From: Candidatus Thalassolituus haligoni
GTDB lineage: Bacteria; Pseudomonadota; Gammaproteobacteria; Pseudomonadales; Oceanobacteraceae
Assembly (NCBI RefSeq): GCF_041222825.1
Contig: NZ_CP139482.1
Span: 465,001-529,000 of the forward strand
Reading direction: 5' to 3'
DNA: 64,000 nucleotides
Positions within the stretch are counted from its first letter, which is position 1; every line of letters starts with the position of its first letter. Made by a program: the position numbers and the translations under genes. Under the pieces are notes generated by a model. It had not been told where the DNA came from. It did not search any database and saw only the letters and a program-made list of their open reading frames with translations. Shown one piece after another: positions 16,923 to 25,880 of this stretch.

Positions 16923-17822
16923 TCAGAAAATTTTCAGCAAACGCAGATTCAAGCGGCTGTCTTCCTGAAAGCCTGACTCGGTATGTTGATCCTGGCTGTA
17001 CTGCAGCAGAATCTGTTTATCCGGCGCAAAGAAATGTGCTACACCCAGCTGCCAGCGCGTGTTGTTGAGGGCGTCGTCCTGTTTGGTATCGGCGACGGTG
17101 GTTTCACCTCCGAAATCCTGAAACCACGACAGAGCCAGACGGGTCTGGTCTGACAGGTGATAGCTAAAATGAGTCTGGTAGCCGTATTGGGCGGCCTGTT
17201 TGCGGGTAAAACCGAGGAAGTCGTCGTTGTTGCCGAACAGTGTGTATTCCGCAATGACATCCAGGCTCATTGTGTCGGTCAGTGGTGTGACATAGGCCGC
17301 CTGAGTGATCAGCTTGTAACGGTTTTCACCGACATTCACCGGGCCCTGATCCGCGTCGTAATCGCCCAGTGGCAACGACAGCAGGGCGGTTAAGCCCACA
17401 GACTTGTGTGTGTTCGGATTGTTCATCACCCACAGGGTGCCGCCGACAATCGGGTCGCCGACACCACTGGCCGACATTGCAGGCAAGCCATTCAGTGGTT
17501 TGCCCAGATCGACCTTGCCGAAGGGCAAAATCACCTGTGGATCGGCAATCATGCCGCCAATTTCCATAAAATGAACCCAGCGCAACAGACCGATATTGGA
17601 GGTTAACTCAGCCTCGACCGGTGCTTTTTTGCCATCGGCATACACCGACGTACGGCTGGCATGCTGGAGATACAACAACCCCAGATCCACTCCGGCTGGA
17701 GCCGGGCTGTAATCTCCAGGGTCGGTAGCCACCTGGGCGGCAGAAACTGTGTTGGAAACGCTGGTGGCTAAAACACACAATGCAGAGGTGGCCACGGCGG
17801 CACGCAGCATAGATTTGGTCAT
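16923..17822 (-). CDS. Outer-membrane protein, phenol-degradation MetA type
   Basis: This 299-residue exported protein has a signal peptide (MLRAAVATSALCVLATSVSN to about SAAQ) and a body rich in alternating aromatic strands ending in aromatic-flanked LRLLKIF, typical of outer-membrane beta barrels. It resembles the Phenol_MetA_deg family found with aromatic-degradation operons, where uptake of hydrophobic substrate is proposed. ATG 17822 has AAGGGT upstream and starts the signal peptide; the frame stays open to 17951 without support. It is the first gene of the operon behind the sigma-54 promoter. Confidence 0.75.
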   Translation of the reverse strand: MTKSMLRAAVATSALCVLATSVSNTVSAAQVATDPGDYSPAPAGVDLGLLYLQHASRTSVYADGKKAPVEAELTSNIGLLRWVHFMEIGGMIADPQVILPFGKVDLGKPLNGLPAMSASGVGDPIVGGTLWVMNNPNTHKSVGLTALLSLPLGDYDADQGPVNVGENRYKLITQAAYVTPLTDTMSLDVIAEYTLFGNNDDFLGFTRKQAAQYGYQTHFSYHLSDQTRLALSWFQDFGGETTVADTKQDDALNNTRWQLGVAHFFAPDKQILLQYSQDQHTESGFQEDSRLNLRLLKIF

Positions 17823-17869
17823 GAATGTACCCTTGTTGTTATATTTTTTATCACTGGTCAAAATTATTG

Positions 17870-17885
17870 AGCAAGTGTCGGGCCA
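17870..17885 (-). promoter_or_regulatory. Sigma-54 (-24/-12) promoter of the GMC/xylC operon
   Basis: On the minus strand this reads TGGCCCG-ACAC-TTGCT, matching the sigma-54 consensus TGGCACG-N4-TTGCT with correct GG-to-GC spacing. It lies about 48 bases upstream of ATG 17822 and is preceded by two inverted repeats suitable for the enhancer-binding protein encoded at 18111. Confidence 0.75.
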
Positions 17886-17936
17886 GAAAATAAATACTAT
17901 TAAAAACAATGGGTTATTTGATGCTAGTGGTAGGAG

Positions 17937-17997
17937 TGTTGCAGGTTGCAACAGTGGCGTTGGAGTTGTCTGGCAGGCAGTGTTGCAGAATGCTGCA
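17937..17997. promoter_or_regulatory. Paired upstream activator sites
   Basis: TGTTGCA-GGT-TGCAACA (17937-17953) is a perfect 7-bp inverted repeat with a 3-base spacer. A second imperfect copy, TGTTGCA-GAA-TGCTGCA (17981-17997), lies 44 bp further upstream. They sit 50-130 bp upstream of the sigma-54 promoter, the expected place for an enhancer-binding protein. Confidence 0.6.
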
Positions 17998-18110
17998 GTG
18001 ACTCACTGGCGTATCCGGTTTGCCAGGGTGTGCACCCGGCACCGATCATTTGATGCCGGTTTTGTAGGAGAGGATTTATCCCCGATATCCGTCAATGCGT
18101 TTTACCCGTG

Positions 18111-20078
18111 TCACACCTTCCCCAGTTTGCGATAAATCGTTGAGCGCGCTACGCCCAGGTGGTTGGCGGCTTTGCTGACGTTGCCGTCATACATCCGTAA
18201 GGTCTCTTCGATCAGGCGAATATTTTCGCCGTTAAGACTGTGCTCCGGTTGCGAGAGACTGTGTGCCAAGTGTTGCGTTGGGCTGCCGAGCGGTTGGTAT
18301 TCGGTGGCGTATTGATTGGTCAGTTCCGTTGGTTGAGCGTGTGCGTAACCGGTAGTCAGTTCTTCGGGCAAGTCGGCGAGAGTGAGCGGTGCTGCGGATT
18401 CGGCCAGTGCGTCGGCATAAATCAGCGCGTGTTTGAGCTGGCGTACGTTGCCAGGCCAGGGGAATTGCACAATGAAACGCTGCAGCTCTGGCGTCAGGCT
18501 ACGGCCAGCGGGATGAACGATCAATCGACTGTCTTGCTGATTGGGCTGGCGGAGGTCGGCGAGCAACGTGTTTGCCAATGCCAGCACGTTTTGTCGTTCG
18601 CGCAGCGGTAGCAAGGTGAGCTTGAAGCCATTGATGCGGTAGTAGAGGTCGAGACGGAAGGTGCCGCTTTCAATCTGTTGTGGCAAGTTTTGGTGGGTGG
18701 CGCAAATCAGCTGGAAGTTGAGCGCTTGTGCTGGGCCGCCACCAAGCGGGGCAACTTCGCGGGTTTCCAGTGCACGCAGCAAGCGGGTTTGCAGAGCGGC
18801 TGGCATATCGCCTATTTCATCCAGAAACAGAGTGCCGCCATTGGCTTCGCGCAGTTTGCCGAGTTGGCCGCGCTTGTTGGCACCGGTAAAGGCACCGGGT
18901 TGATAACCAAACAGTTCGCTTTCGATCAGATTTTCCGGGATAGCGGCACAATTCAGCGATACCAGTGGGCCGTCGGCGGCAGCGCTGTTGTTGTGCAGGT
19001 AAGTGGCGGCCACTTCCTTGCCGGTGCCGGACTCTCCTTGCAGCAGAATCGGCAGGCGTGTGATGACCCGGCAGGCTTTGGTGAGATTCTCGTTGATGCG
19101 GGTGTCTCCAAAAAGGGTGCTTGCCGTCTGTTTGTCTGCCTGGACTGATCCGGGTGGGTGCCGGATGCGCGCGCTGTTGATGGTGGTGCTGTGGATAGTG
19201 GCTGGAATCTGTGCAAACAGGGTGATGCCGTTGTGTAGTCGCAGCGGCAGGTTGCCTTGCTGCAGGCGGCTCAAATCTGCTGAGGCGTTATCGAACAGAT
19301 GTTCGAAATGCAGCCTGCGGTCGTCTTGCAACTGCAATCCCAGCATCTGACAGGCCAGCCGGTTAGCGCCGGTTATATAACCGGCGGGGTTAACCGCCAG
19401 TACCATGGCGTCGCCGCCTGACCCTGCGTTGGGTGTGGAACTCAGGACGATAGGCAGGCTGTCGGGAAGCTGCCGGATCATGTCGGTCTGGATCTGGCGG
19501 GCGCATTGCTGCAACAGCAGAAAGACACCTTCGTTTCTGTCCGGGTTGGCACTGGTGATATCCAGCGCACCACAGACCTTGCCCCGTGGGTCAAATATCG
19601 GTGTGGCAGCGCAGTGAAACTGGCGGTGATATTCGTTGTAGTGTTCAAAGCCGTAGACGCGGGTGAAACGCTGGTCAGTCAGGGCACACGACATGGCGGA
19701 GGTGCCGATAGCGGCTTCGCTCAGCAGGGTGCCGACTTTAAAGGCACTGTCGATACGGACGTCCTGTAGCTGGCTGGAACGCACCGAGCGTATGGCAATG
19801 TTCTGGCTGTCGGTGAGTAATATCGACCATCCGGCCCGTGAGATGGCTTGTTGCAGCCATTGCACGTGGGGTTCGGCGGCTTGCAGCAGTGGTGTATTGC
19901 GGTCGAGTACCCGGTCGAGGGCGCGGCCATCAAGGAGGTTGTAGTCGGCTTTACCCATCATATCCAGCCCCATGGAGGCACAGCGTTGCCAGGATTGGAA
20001 AATATGGCGGTCGAGGGCGTTGTCGGCGACGGATCGGCCTTCCTGAAAGTGTCGGCGCAGGTCGATAAGGTTACTCAT
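18111..20078 (-). CDS. Sigma-54-dependent enhancer-binding activator (AcoR-like)
   Basis: This 655-residue regulator has an N-terminal sensory part with a GAF-like domain (about residues 60-200), a PAS-like segment (about 220-300), an AAA+ domain with Walker A GESGTGKE (348-355), the sigma-54 contact motif GAFTGA (395-400) and Walker B LFLDE (417-421), and a C-terminal Fis-type HTH ([20 protein letters not shown]). Architecture matches the AcoR family. It reads in the same direction as, and immediately upstream of, the xylC/GMC operon, whose promoter is of sigma-54 type. The effector is likely a benzylic alcohol or aldehyde, by inference. Confidence 0.88.
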   Translation of the reverse strand: MSNLIDLRRHFQEGRSVADNALDRHIFQSWQRCASMGLDMMGKADYNLLDGRALDRVLDRNTPLLQAAEPHVQWLQQAISRAGWSILLTDSQNIAIRSVRSSQLQDVRIDSAFKVGTLLSEAAIGTSAMSCALTDQRFTRVYGFEHYNEYHRQFHCAATPIFDPRGKVCGALDITSANPDRNEGVFLLLQQCARQIQTDMIRQLPDSLPIVLSSTPNAGSGGDAMVLAVNPAGYITGANRLACQMLGLQLQDDRRLHFEHLFDNASADLSRLQQGNLPLRLHNGITLFAQIPATIHSTTINSARIRHPPGSVQADKQTASTLFGDTRINENLTKACRVITRLPILLQGESGTGKEVAATYLHNNSAAADGPLVSLNCAAIPENLIESELFGYQPGAFTGANKRGQLGKLREANGGTLFLDEIGDMPAALQTRLLRALETREVAPLGGGPAQALNFQLICATHQNLPQQIESGTFRLDLYYRINGFKLTLLPLRERQNVLALANTLLADLRQPNQQDSRLIVHPAGRSLTPELQRFIVQFPWPGNVRQLKHALIYADALAESAAPLTLADLPEELTTGYAHAQPTELTNQYATEYQPLGSPTQHLAHSLSQPEHSLNGENIRLIEETLRMYDGNVSKAANHLGVARSTIYRKLGKV

Positions 20079-20533
20079 TTCTGCTGAAGCCTTTGTTGTT
20101 ATTTATGTTGGCTATGGTGATCACTTTTTATGATCTTACCAATGATCATCACTCGATGATCTGGCGGTGTTATTGGCTGGCATGGGTATGTATGAGCCTG
20201 CCTCCGCTTGTCTGTCGGAGGCTTGTCCGCGACTGGATTCTCAAGCTAACTCCTGCGAATGGGCTGCCGTCAAGTCTTTATAGGAACCATCCATTTAATT
20301 CTGTAAACCGGCTTCGTGATTCAAAACCATCCGTAAGCCCAGAGCGGGCACCGGATTATGATTATATAGATGGCCTCTTTAGCTTGCCTGACTCGAGGGC
20401 GTTGCAGTATGCGGATACAAATTGGCGTGATATGGATAGTGGCGGAGTATCTTGCCCGGCTAGCCTGCGTTTACGCCACTTTCTTTGATAAATACAACAA
20501 CACAAATAACTATGGCGTTTACCGGGTACTGTT
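20079..20533. other. Intergenic region between the activator and the Rid gene
   Basis: This 455-base divergent gap contains the short MITE-like element at 20281-20377. The open frame across it (20093-20488) runs through that element and has no family features. No sigma-54 consensus was found toward the Rid gene. Confidence 0.6.
20281..20377. mobile_element. Short MITE-like element, 97 bp, related to 12921-13185
   Basis: Bases 20301-20358 match 13115-13172 at 56 of 58 positions. The ends form an imperfect inverted repeat (GGAACCATCCATTTAAT; opposite end in reverse complement GAGGCCATCTATATAAT). TTTA occurs on both sides (20277-20280 and 20378-20381). It looks like an internally deleted relative of the 265-bp element. 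Confidence 0.65.
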
Positions 20534-20926
20534 ATGAAAAAACCACACCTTATTGTGCCAGAAGGCATGGAATTTATTCGTGATGACATCGGCTATGCTC
20601 CGGCGGTACTGGCCGGTAATACGCTTTATATCTCGGGTCAGATCGGCCGCGATGATCAACGTCAGCTGGTGGTCGATAAAGAAGCCCAGTTTGTTATGGT
20701 GTTCGAGAATATGAAGCGAGTGTTAGAAGCAGCGGGTGGATCGTTCGAGAATCTGGTTGAGATGACCAGTTTCCACACCGATATGCGTGATTTGCCGTTG
20801 TTTATGCAGGTGCGCGATCGTTATTTGCAGGGCGTCTACGTCGCCTGGACGGCAATCGGGGCTGCTTCCTTGTGTGGTGCGCCGGGCTATTTTCTGGAAG
20901 TGAAAGGCATTGCTCAACTCAACTGA
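20534..20926 (+). CDS. Rid/YjgF/UK114-family protein
   Basis: This 130-residue small trimeric-type protein has AVLAGNTLYISGQIGRD, RVLEAAGGSFENLVEMTSFH and the C-terminal GAPGYFLEVKGIAQ, all Rid-family features. Canonical RidA hydrolyses reactive enamines using a conserved arginine in a PARS-type motif; here the equivalent stretch reads VAWTAIG, with no arginine, so it belongs to a divergent Rid subgroup and may not deaminate imines. It starts an apparent operon with BenE. A role in an aromatic pathway is inferred from context. Confidence 0.8.
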   Translation: MKKPHLIVPEGMEFIRDDIGYAPAVLAGNTLYISGQIGRDDQRQLVVDKEAQFVMVFENMKRVLEAAGGSFENLVEMTSFHTDMRDLPLFMQVRDRYLQGVYVAWTAIGAASLCGAPGYFLEVKGIAQLN

Positions 20927-20948
20927 TTCGATCACAGGAGCCTGACAG

Positions 20949-22118
20949 ATGATCAAAGACGTATCTGCATCCACGCTGATTGCGGGGTTGATGGCTGTAC
21001 TGGTGTCGTATTCCGGGCCACTGGCGATTGTGTTTCAGGCGGCCGACAGTGCCAATATCTCCCACGAGATGATGACCTCCTGGGTGTGGGCAATTTCCAT
21101 CGGTGCCGGGGTGACCAGTATTGGCCTCAGTGCCTGGCTGCGGGTGCCGGTGGTTACGGCCTGGTCGGCACCAGGAACCGCCTTGCTGGTTACCCTGTTT
21201 CCCGAATTGTCTCTGAATGAGGCGATTGGTGCCTATATTACAGCTGCGGTAATGCTGTTTTTTATTGGCATCAGTGGTTTGTTTGATCGGGTGGTGCATC
21301 TGATTCCCCGTGGGGTGGCGGGTGCCATGATGGCGGGTATTCTGTTTGATTTTGGCCTTGGGGCATTCCGCACTCTGGAGTCGACTCCGGTGGTGGCAAC
21401 GATCATGGTATTGGCGTTTGTGGTGTTCAAGTTTTTCAGCCGGGGCTACTTTTTGGTGTTGCTGGTGGGACTCGGGTTTGCCCTGTCGTTCACGGTGCTG
21501 CATGCGGATCTCAGCCAGCTGCGTTGGGAGTTGGCAACGCCGACGGTGATTATACCTGAGTGGAGTATTGGCTCGACGTTGAGCCTGGCGTTGCCACTGG
21601 TGATTGTCAGCCTGACGGGGCAGTTTCTGCCCGGCTTTGCGATTCTGAAAACCGCAGGTTATCAGGTCTCTACCCGTCCGGTGATTACGGCGCTGTCGTT
21701 GATGTCGATTCCCACGGCCCTGTTTGGTGGTATCACCACGGTGGTGGCGGCCATTACTGCGTCGATCTGTACCAGCCCGGATGCGCACCCGGAACCGGAC
21801 AAGCGTTATATCGCCGGTATTGCCAATGGTGTGTTTTATCTGGTGGGTGGATTGTTTGCGGGTAGCATAGTGCTGTTTTTTACCAGCTTTCCGACCGAGA
21901 TGATCGCCATTATTGCTGGACTTGCCTTGCTCGGTGCCATCAGTAACAGCCTGAATGTGGCATTGGAAGAAAAAGAGCATCTGGATGCTTCGTTGGTGGC
22001 GTTTATGACCACCGCTTCTGGCATCAGTATTTATGGTATTGGCTCGGCGTTTTGGGGGGTGGTACTGGGCACTGCCGTATTTGTACTCACCAATCTGCTG
22101 CGTCGCAAGACACGCTGA
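20949..22118 (+). CDS. benE: Benzoate/H+ symporter BenE family
   Basis: This 389-residue inner-membrane protein of about 12 helices belongs to the BenE family, which imports benzoate with protons. Recognisable features are the N-terminal STLIAGLMAVLVSYSGP, VTAWSAPGTALL, the PRGVAGAMMAGILF segment and the LPGFAILKTAGY loop. The start follows CAGGAG at a good distance, and the gene begins 22 bases after the Rid gene, so they are probably co-transcribed. Substrate is likely benzoate or a ring-substituted analogue. Confidence 0.9.
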   Translation: MIKDVSASTLIAGLMAVLVSYSGPLAIVFQAADSANISHEMMTSWVWAISIGAGVTSIGLSAWLRVPVVTAWSAPGTALLVTLFPELSLNEAIGAYITAAVMLFFIGISGLFDRVVHLIPRGVAGAMMAGILFDFGLGAFRTLESTPVVATIMVLAFVVFKFFSRGYFLVLLVGLGFALSFTVLHADLSQLRWELATPTVIIPEWSIGSTLSLALPLVIVSLTGQFLPGFAILKTAGYQVSTRPVITALSLMSIPTALFGGITTVVAAITASICTSPDAHPEPDKRYIAGIANGVFYLVGGLFAGSIVLFFTSFPTEMIAIIAGLALLGAISNSLNVALEEKEHLDASLVAFMTTASGISIYGIGSAFWGVVLGTAVFVLTNLLRRKTR

Positions 22119-22131
22119 GCAGCCTTGGCTA

Positions 22132-22180
22132 CGAGTGTGCAGGGTATGCGAGTGTGCAGGGTATGGCTATGAGTGTGCAG
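22132..22180. repeat. 17-bp tandem repeat after benE
   Basis: CGAGTGTGCAGGGTATG occurs twice in perfect tandem (22132-22148 and 22149-22165), followed by a partial third GAGTGTGCAG (22171-22180). It is non-coding. Confidence 0.85.
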
Positions 22181-22256
22181 CGGCTGGCTAGCGTGGTGTT
22201 ACCCGATCGTTTTGAATGGACAGTAACTGATAACAACAATAAGAAAAAAGGACACT

Positions 22257-23525
22257 ATGCTGATTTCCTCATTGCGGAGAATGGCTGCGCTTATTGCTAG
22301 CGGCCTGTTATTGCTTAACGGCGTTGTTGCTGTTGCTGCCGAGCCGATCAAACTCGGCTTCCTGTATCCCTATACTGGCCCTTATAAAGAAATGGGCATT
22401 GCGGAAGCGCGTGCTGCCTTGTTGGCAGTGGAAGAAATTAACGCAGCGGGTGGGGTACTGGGACGACCGTTAGAATTACTGCTGGAAAATACTGCGTCGA
22501 AGCCGGACAAAGCCGTCGCCGCTGTGAAATCGGTTGCCAATCAGGGGGCGTCCATGGTCTTTGGTGGTGTTTCCAGTGCGGTAGCGATTACCGCAGGCAA
22601 GGAAGCGGCAAAGCAAGGCCTGCTGTTTTTCAGTGCCCATTCCTACGCCAATGCGACCACCGGGGCAGAAGGGCACCGTTATATCTTTCGGGAGTCTTAC
22701 AACGCCTGGATGAGCAGCAAGGCGCTGTCGTTTTATCTTAACCAGAGCCTGGCGGGTAAACGACTGGTGTATGTGACGGTGGACTATTCCTGGGGGCATT
22801 CGACCGAAGCCTCCATGCGCAGCTTCACCAACACCGACGACAACCATGTGAACCCCGGTTATCTGGTGCCATTTCCTCGGCCCAAGCATAGTGAGATCAA
22901 GGCTGCTCTGGACGCTGCCCAGCAGTCCGGTGCAGAAGTGATGGTACTCACGATGGCGGGGGATGATCTGGCGGTGGCGATGCAGTTGGTGCACACCATG
23001 GAACTGAAAAAAACCATGACGATTATTGTGCCGGGACTGACTCTGGACACCGTTCGGGTAACTGGTGTTGGCTTGTTGGAAGGCGTCGTTAGTACGGTGC
23101 CTTGGTGTTGGCGGCTGCCGTACCAGTATGGATTTGAGAAGGGCATCCATTTTGTCGATGCCTTTACCGAGCGCTACGAGAATTACCCCTCCAGCTCCGC
23201 TGCCTCGACTTACAGTATTGTTTACCAGTTCAAGGACGCTGTTGAACGGGCGCGCAGCCTGAATAGCGAGCGCCTGATCGAGGCATTGGAAGATCACACC
23301 TACATCGGCCTCAAAGATCAGCAAACCTGGCGCGGATTTGATCACCAGAATGTGCAGTCGGTACATGTGGTCAAAGTCAAAACCCGTAACGATGCGATGA
23401 AAGACCGTTTTTATCAGGACTACTTTGACATCCTGCTGAGCTTGCCTGGCAATATGGCAGCTCAAACACAGCAGGAATGGACGGCTGCCAGACAAGCCGC
23501 CGGTAAGCCGCAGCAGTTGCAGTAA
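22257..23525 (+). CDS. ABC transporter substrate-binding protein, branched-chain/aromatic type (first copy)
   Basis: This 422-residue periplasmic binding protein of the LivJ-like type I fold has a signal peptide to about residue 31 (LLLLNGVVAVAAEPI). Mature features are KLGFLYPYTGPYKEMG, AVEEINAAGGVLGRPLELL and FGGVSSAVAITAGKEAAKQG. It starts after AAAAAAGGA. It follows benE and ends at a strong terminator. The permease genes (27620-30929) are separated from it by the Septu system and by a second binding protein. The ligand is likely an aromatic acid, by context. Confidence 0.88.
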   Translation: MLISSLRRMAALIASGLLLLNGVVAVAAEPIKLGFLYPYTGPYKEMGIAEARAALLAVEEINAAGGVLGRPLELLLENTASKPDKAVAAVKSVANQGASMVFGGVSSAVAITAGKEAAKQGLLFFSAHSYANATTGAEGHRYIFRESYNAWMSSKALSFYLNQSLAGKRLVYVTVDYSWGHSTEASMRSFTNTDDNHVNPGYLVPFPRPKHSEIKAALDAAQQSGAEVMVLTMAGDDLAVAMQLVHTMELKKTMTIIVPGLTLDTVRVTGVGLLEGVVSTVPWCWRLPYQYGFEKGIHFVDAFTERYENYPSSSAASTYSIVYQFKDAVERARSLNSERLIEALEDHTYIGLKDQQTWRGFDHQNVQSVHVVKVKTRNDAMKDRFYQDYFDILLSLPGNMAAQTQQEWTAARQAAGKPQQLQ

Positions 23526-23559
23526 GTGTGATCGCTCGACAATTTGTTGACACTTGTTT

Positions 23560-23579
23560 GGGCCTTCGGGCCCTTTTTT
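23560..23579 (+). terminator. UUCG-loop terminator after the first binding protein
   Basis: GGGCC-TTCG-GGCCC (23560-23573) followed by six T. A classic intrinsic terminator with a stable tetraloop. Confidence 0.9.
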
Positions 23580-23624
23580 GTGGCTGTTGTTTGGTGTGCT
23601 AATTTTTGTGCGTATGTGAAATTG

Positions 23625-23646
23625 ATCCCGATATACGGGATTTTTT
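23625..23646. promoter_or_regulatory. Inverted repeat upstream of the Septu genes
   Basis: ATCCCG-ATATA-CGGGAT followed by TTTTT. It could be a second terminator or an operator of toxin-antitoxin type. It lies 150 bases before ptuA. Which of the two cannot be decided from sequence. Confidence 0.4.
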
Positions 23647-23793
23647 ACTTTGAGTGGGGGGACGAGAAGACCAAGCGGTTTACGTTATTTGATGACAAAT
23701 AAAGTGGTTTGACTCAGGTTTGATCGGCCCTCCAATGACTATATCGACGTGATAGAATCATTCACTACTTACTTGGCAATCAGATTGTTATTC

Positions 23794-25110
23794 ATGAAAA
23801 TTCGTCATTTGAAACTGGATCACTTCCGCCGCTTCGATTCCTTCGAAATCGACTTCCATGAACAGCTTACGGTATTGGTCGCCCGTAATGGCGCGGGTAA
23901 AACCAGTATTCTGGATGCTCTGGCGATCGCTCTAGGACCATTTCTGACCCGCTTGCCTAATGTCAGTGGTAAAAACCCGAAAGACTCTGACTTTCAGGTT
24001 TATCCCAATAAACTCAAACCTCCATTTATGAGGATTCAGTGTCAGTCATTTAACGAGCTGCGCTGGGACAGAACTGAAAAACGCGACCAAACCAAAAAAA
24101 CAGCCAGCCACATACCAGAAGCTCTGGGTATAAAACAATTGACCGATTACGCCGACTCCATGGTGGATGCGTTTAACGACAACAGCGCCTTTGCCTTGCC
24201 TTTGTTCGCCTACTATGGAACAGGCCGAGGTGTCTTTGATGTTCCACAGCGAAAACGAGGATTTGGCAAAGAGTTTCCTCGTTTTGAGGCATTGTCGGAG
24301 TCACTGGAAAGCCGAACCAATTTCAAACGATTTGTTGAATATTTTTACGCACTTGAAGATATCGAATTGAAGAGTCAGCGGGATGCAAAATCTTTCGAGC
24401 TGGAAATACCGGAGTTAAAGGCCATTCGTGAAGCCATTCACCGTATGTTGCCTGAGTTCAGTAACCCCAGAGGAGCCGAGCCGGCAGGAATAGCAGTCGA
24501 CTGGAATTGTGATGGCACCCTGAAAGAGTTACGCATTGAGCAACTCAGTGACGGTTACCGCATCACGCTGGCGATGGTGATGGATATTGCAGCTCGAATG
24601 GCGGAAGCAAATCCAGACATTGAACGTTCAGGGCTGAATAACTCTCTGGATACCGAAGGCGTAATCTTGATCGACGAAGTGGATCTACATCTTCACCCTG
24701 GTTGGCAGCAAACCATTTTGCTCGATTTGCAGCGCACCTTCCCCAACATCCAGTTTATCGTTACGACCCATAGCCCTCAGGTGATTTCCTCGGTCAAGCC
24801 AAAGTGTCTACGGGTAATCGAGTGGCATGATGAGCAGCCAAGCCTGCACTTGGTCGAATTTTCTGAAGGTGCAGAGTCGCAGAGAATGCTGTTGGATGTA
24901 CTGGGTGTAGAGTCCTCTCGCGTTGAGCAACTGGATATTGTGCAAAAACTCAAACGCTATCAACAGCTGGTTTTTCAGGATCAATGGGATTCTGACGAGG
25001 CACAACAACTGCACAGAGAATTACGTGATTGGGGACAGGAGTACGAGCCAGAGTTACTGCGGCTGGATATGGATGTTCGCATGAAAGAATGGGAGCGTAC
25101 GCACGAATGA
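23794..25110 (+). CDS. ptuA: Septu antiphage ATPase PtuA
   Basis: This 438-residue ABC/SMC-like ATPase of the RecF type has Walker A NGAGKTS (32-38), a signature-like LSDG (251-254), Walker B ILIDEVDLHLHP (291-302) and the switch segment TTHSPQV (324-330). It is followed with a 4-base ATGA overlap by an HNH nuclease gene, the two-gene arrangement of Septu defence (PtuA senses, PtuB cuts). GTG 23749 is possible, but ATG 23794 gives the normal N-terminus KIRHLKLDHFRRF. Base composition is visibly more AT-rich than the flanking catabolic genes, as expected for an acquired defence locus. Confidence 0.85.
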   Translation: MKIRHLKLDHFRRFDSFEIDFHEQLTVLVARNGAGKTSILDALAIALGPFLTRLPNVSGKNPKDSDFQVYPNKLKPPFMRIQCQSFNELRWDRTEKRDQTKKTASHIPEALGIKQLTDYADSMVDAFNDNSAFALPLFAYYGTGRGVFDVPQRKRGFGKEFPRFEALSESLESRTNFKRFVEYFYALEDIELKSQRDAKSFELEIPELKAIREAIHRMLPEFSNPRGAEPAGIAVDWNCDGTLKELRIEQLSDGYRITLAMVMDIAARMAEANPDIERSGLNNSLDTEGVILIDEVDLHLHPGWQQTILLDLQRTFPNIQFIVTTHSPQVISSVKPKCLRVIEWHDEQPSLHLVEFSEGAESQRMLLDVLGVESSRVEQLDIVQKLKRYQQLVFQDQWDSDEAQQLHRELRDWGQEYEPELLRLDMDVRMKEWERTHE

Positions 25111-25880
25111 AAAAGGTGCTCAAAGGAATCGAGCCTCCGTTGCTGGCCCGATATAGACACAAGAATCCAACAGGCTCGTGGGATATGTTCAAAAATAGCA
25201 GAGCTCGTCGCCAACAGTTGAAACAACAAATAATAGCTGATCAAAGTGGACTCTGTGTCTATTGTGAGATCGACTTGAAAGAGCAGGATAGTCATGGCAA
25301 CGCCGACTACCGTGTTGAACACTATCACCCCAAGTCAGATATGACAGCAGGACACAATTGGGCACTGGACTGGCAAAATTTGTTGGGCTGTTGTCATGGT
25401 GGCAGCAGGCCTGACGTTACTGATGCCGCACATCGCTATACCAGCCCTGATTGCTCATGTGATATTCCAAAGGGAAGTCAAAATCTGGATTCTGTCATTC
25501 TGAATCCGCATCAAATGCCGGCTTTTCCACCAATCTTTGCATTTGACCGAACAACCGGCGAGCCAAGCGTTGATAAGGTAAATTGCTCGATTGCCGGTAT
25601 TGATCCTATCAAAGCACAAGCCACAATCAGAGAACTCAGGCTGGATGCAAAGCGCCTGAATAGTCTGCGTCAGACAGTGCTGAACAAGCTGAATGCCGAT
25701 GTAAGGAATTTACTTCAACGGAATTCAGAATTATCTGTCGGAGAAGCTCTCGATCGATTAGCGGCAACCTATTTGCAGAAAAATAGTAAACACCATTGGC
25801 CCCCTTTCTTCTCCGCTATTCGAAATTACCTGGGTTCCTCGGCCGAAAAGCACCTTCGCTCTATGGACTATAACGGCTGA
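25107..25880 (+). CDS. ptuB: Septu HNH endonuclease PtuB
   Basis: This 257-residue HNH nuclease has a zinc-type CVYC pair (50-53), the catalytic-region motif EHYHPKS (71-77), NLLGCCHGG (91-99) and further cysteines C116 and C118. The order fits the TIGR02646-like HNH family that includes the PtuB effector of Septu and of retron Ec78. The ATG overlaps the ptuA stop (ATGA), so translation is coupled. No reverse transcriptase or retron RNA gene accompanies it, so this is a stand-alone Septu rather than a retron system. Confidence 0.85.
   Translation: MKKVLKGIEPPLLARYRHKNPTGSWDMFKNSRARRQQLKQQIIADQSGLCVYCEIDLKEQDSHGNADYRVEHYHPKSDMTAGHNWALDWQNLLGCCHGGSRPDVTDAAHRYTSPDCSCDIPKGSQNLDSVILNPHQMPAFPPIFAFDRTTGEPSVDKVNCSIAGIDPIKAQATIRELRLDAKRLNSLRQTVLNKLNADVRNLLQRNSELSVGEALDRLAATYLQKNSKHHWPPFFSAIRNYLGSSAEKHLRSMDYNG

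Noticed and set aside
17972..17987. Second sigma-54 promoter on the plus strand (TGGCAGG...TTGC)
   Set aside because: The GG-to-GC spacing is one base too long and no plus-strand gene follows; the minus-strand site at 17870-17885 fits correctly.
20093..20488. 131-codon open frame upstream of the Rid gene
   Set aside because: It runs across the short MITE-like element and lacks a ribosome site or recognisable domain.
23641..23703. Short frame reading FEWGDEKTKRF, resembling a BrnT toxin start
   Set aside because: Only about ten residues look similar, with no continuation; too little to call a toxin relic.
23526..25880. Retron Ec78-type system instead of Septu
   Set aside because: PtuA and PtuB are shared with that retron, but no reverse transcriptase gene lies on either side.
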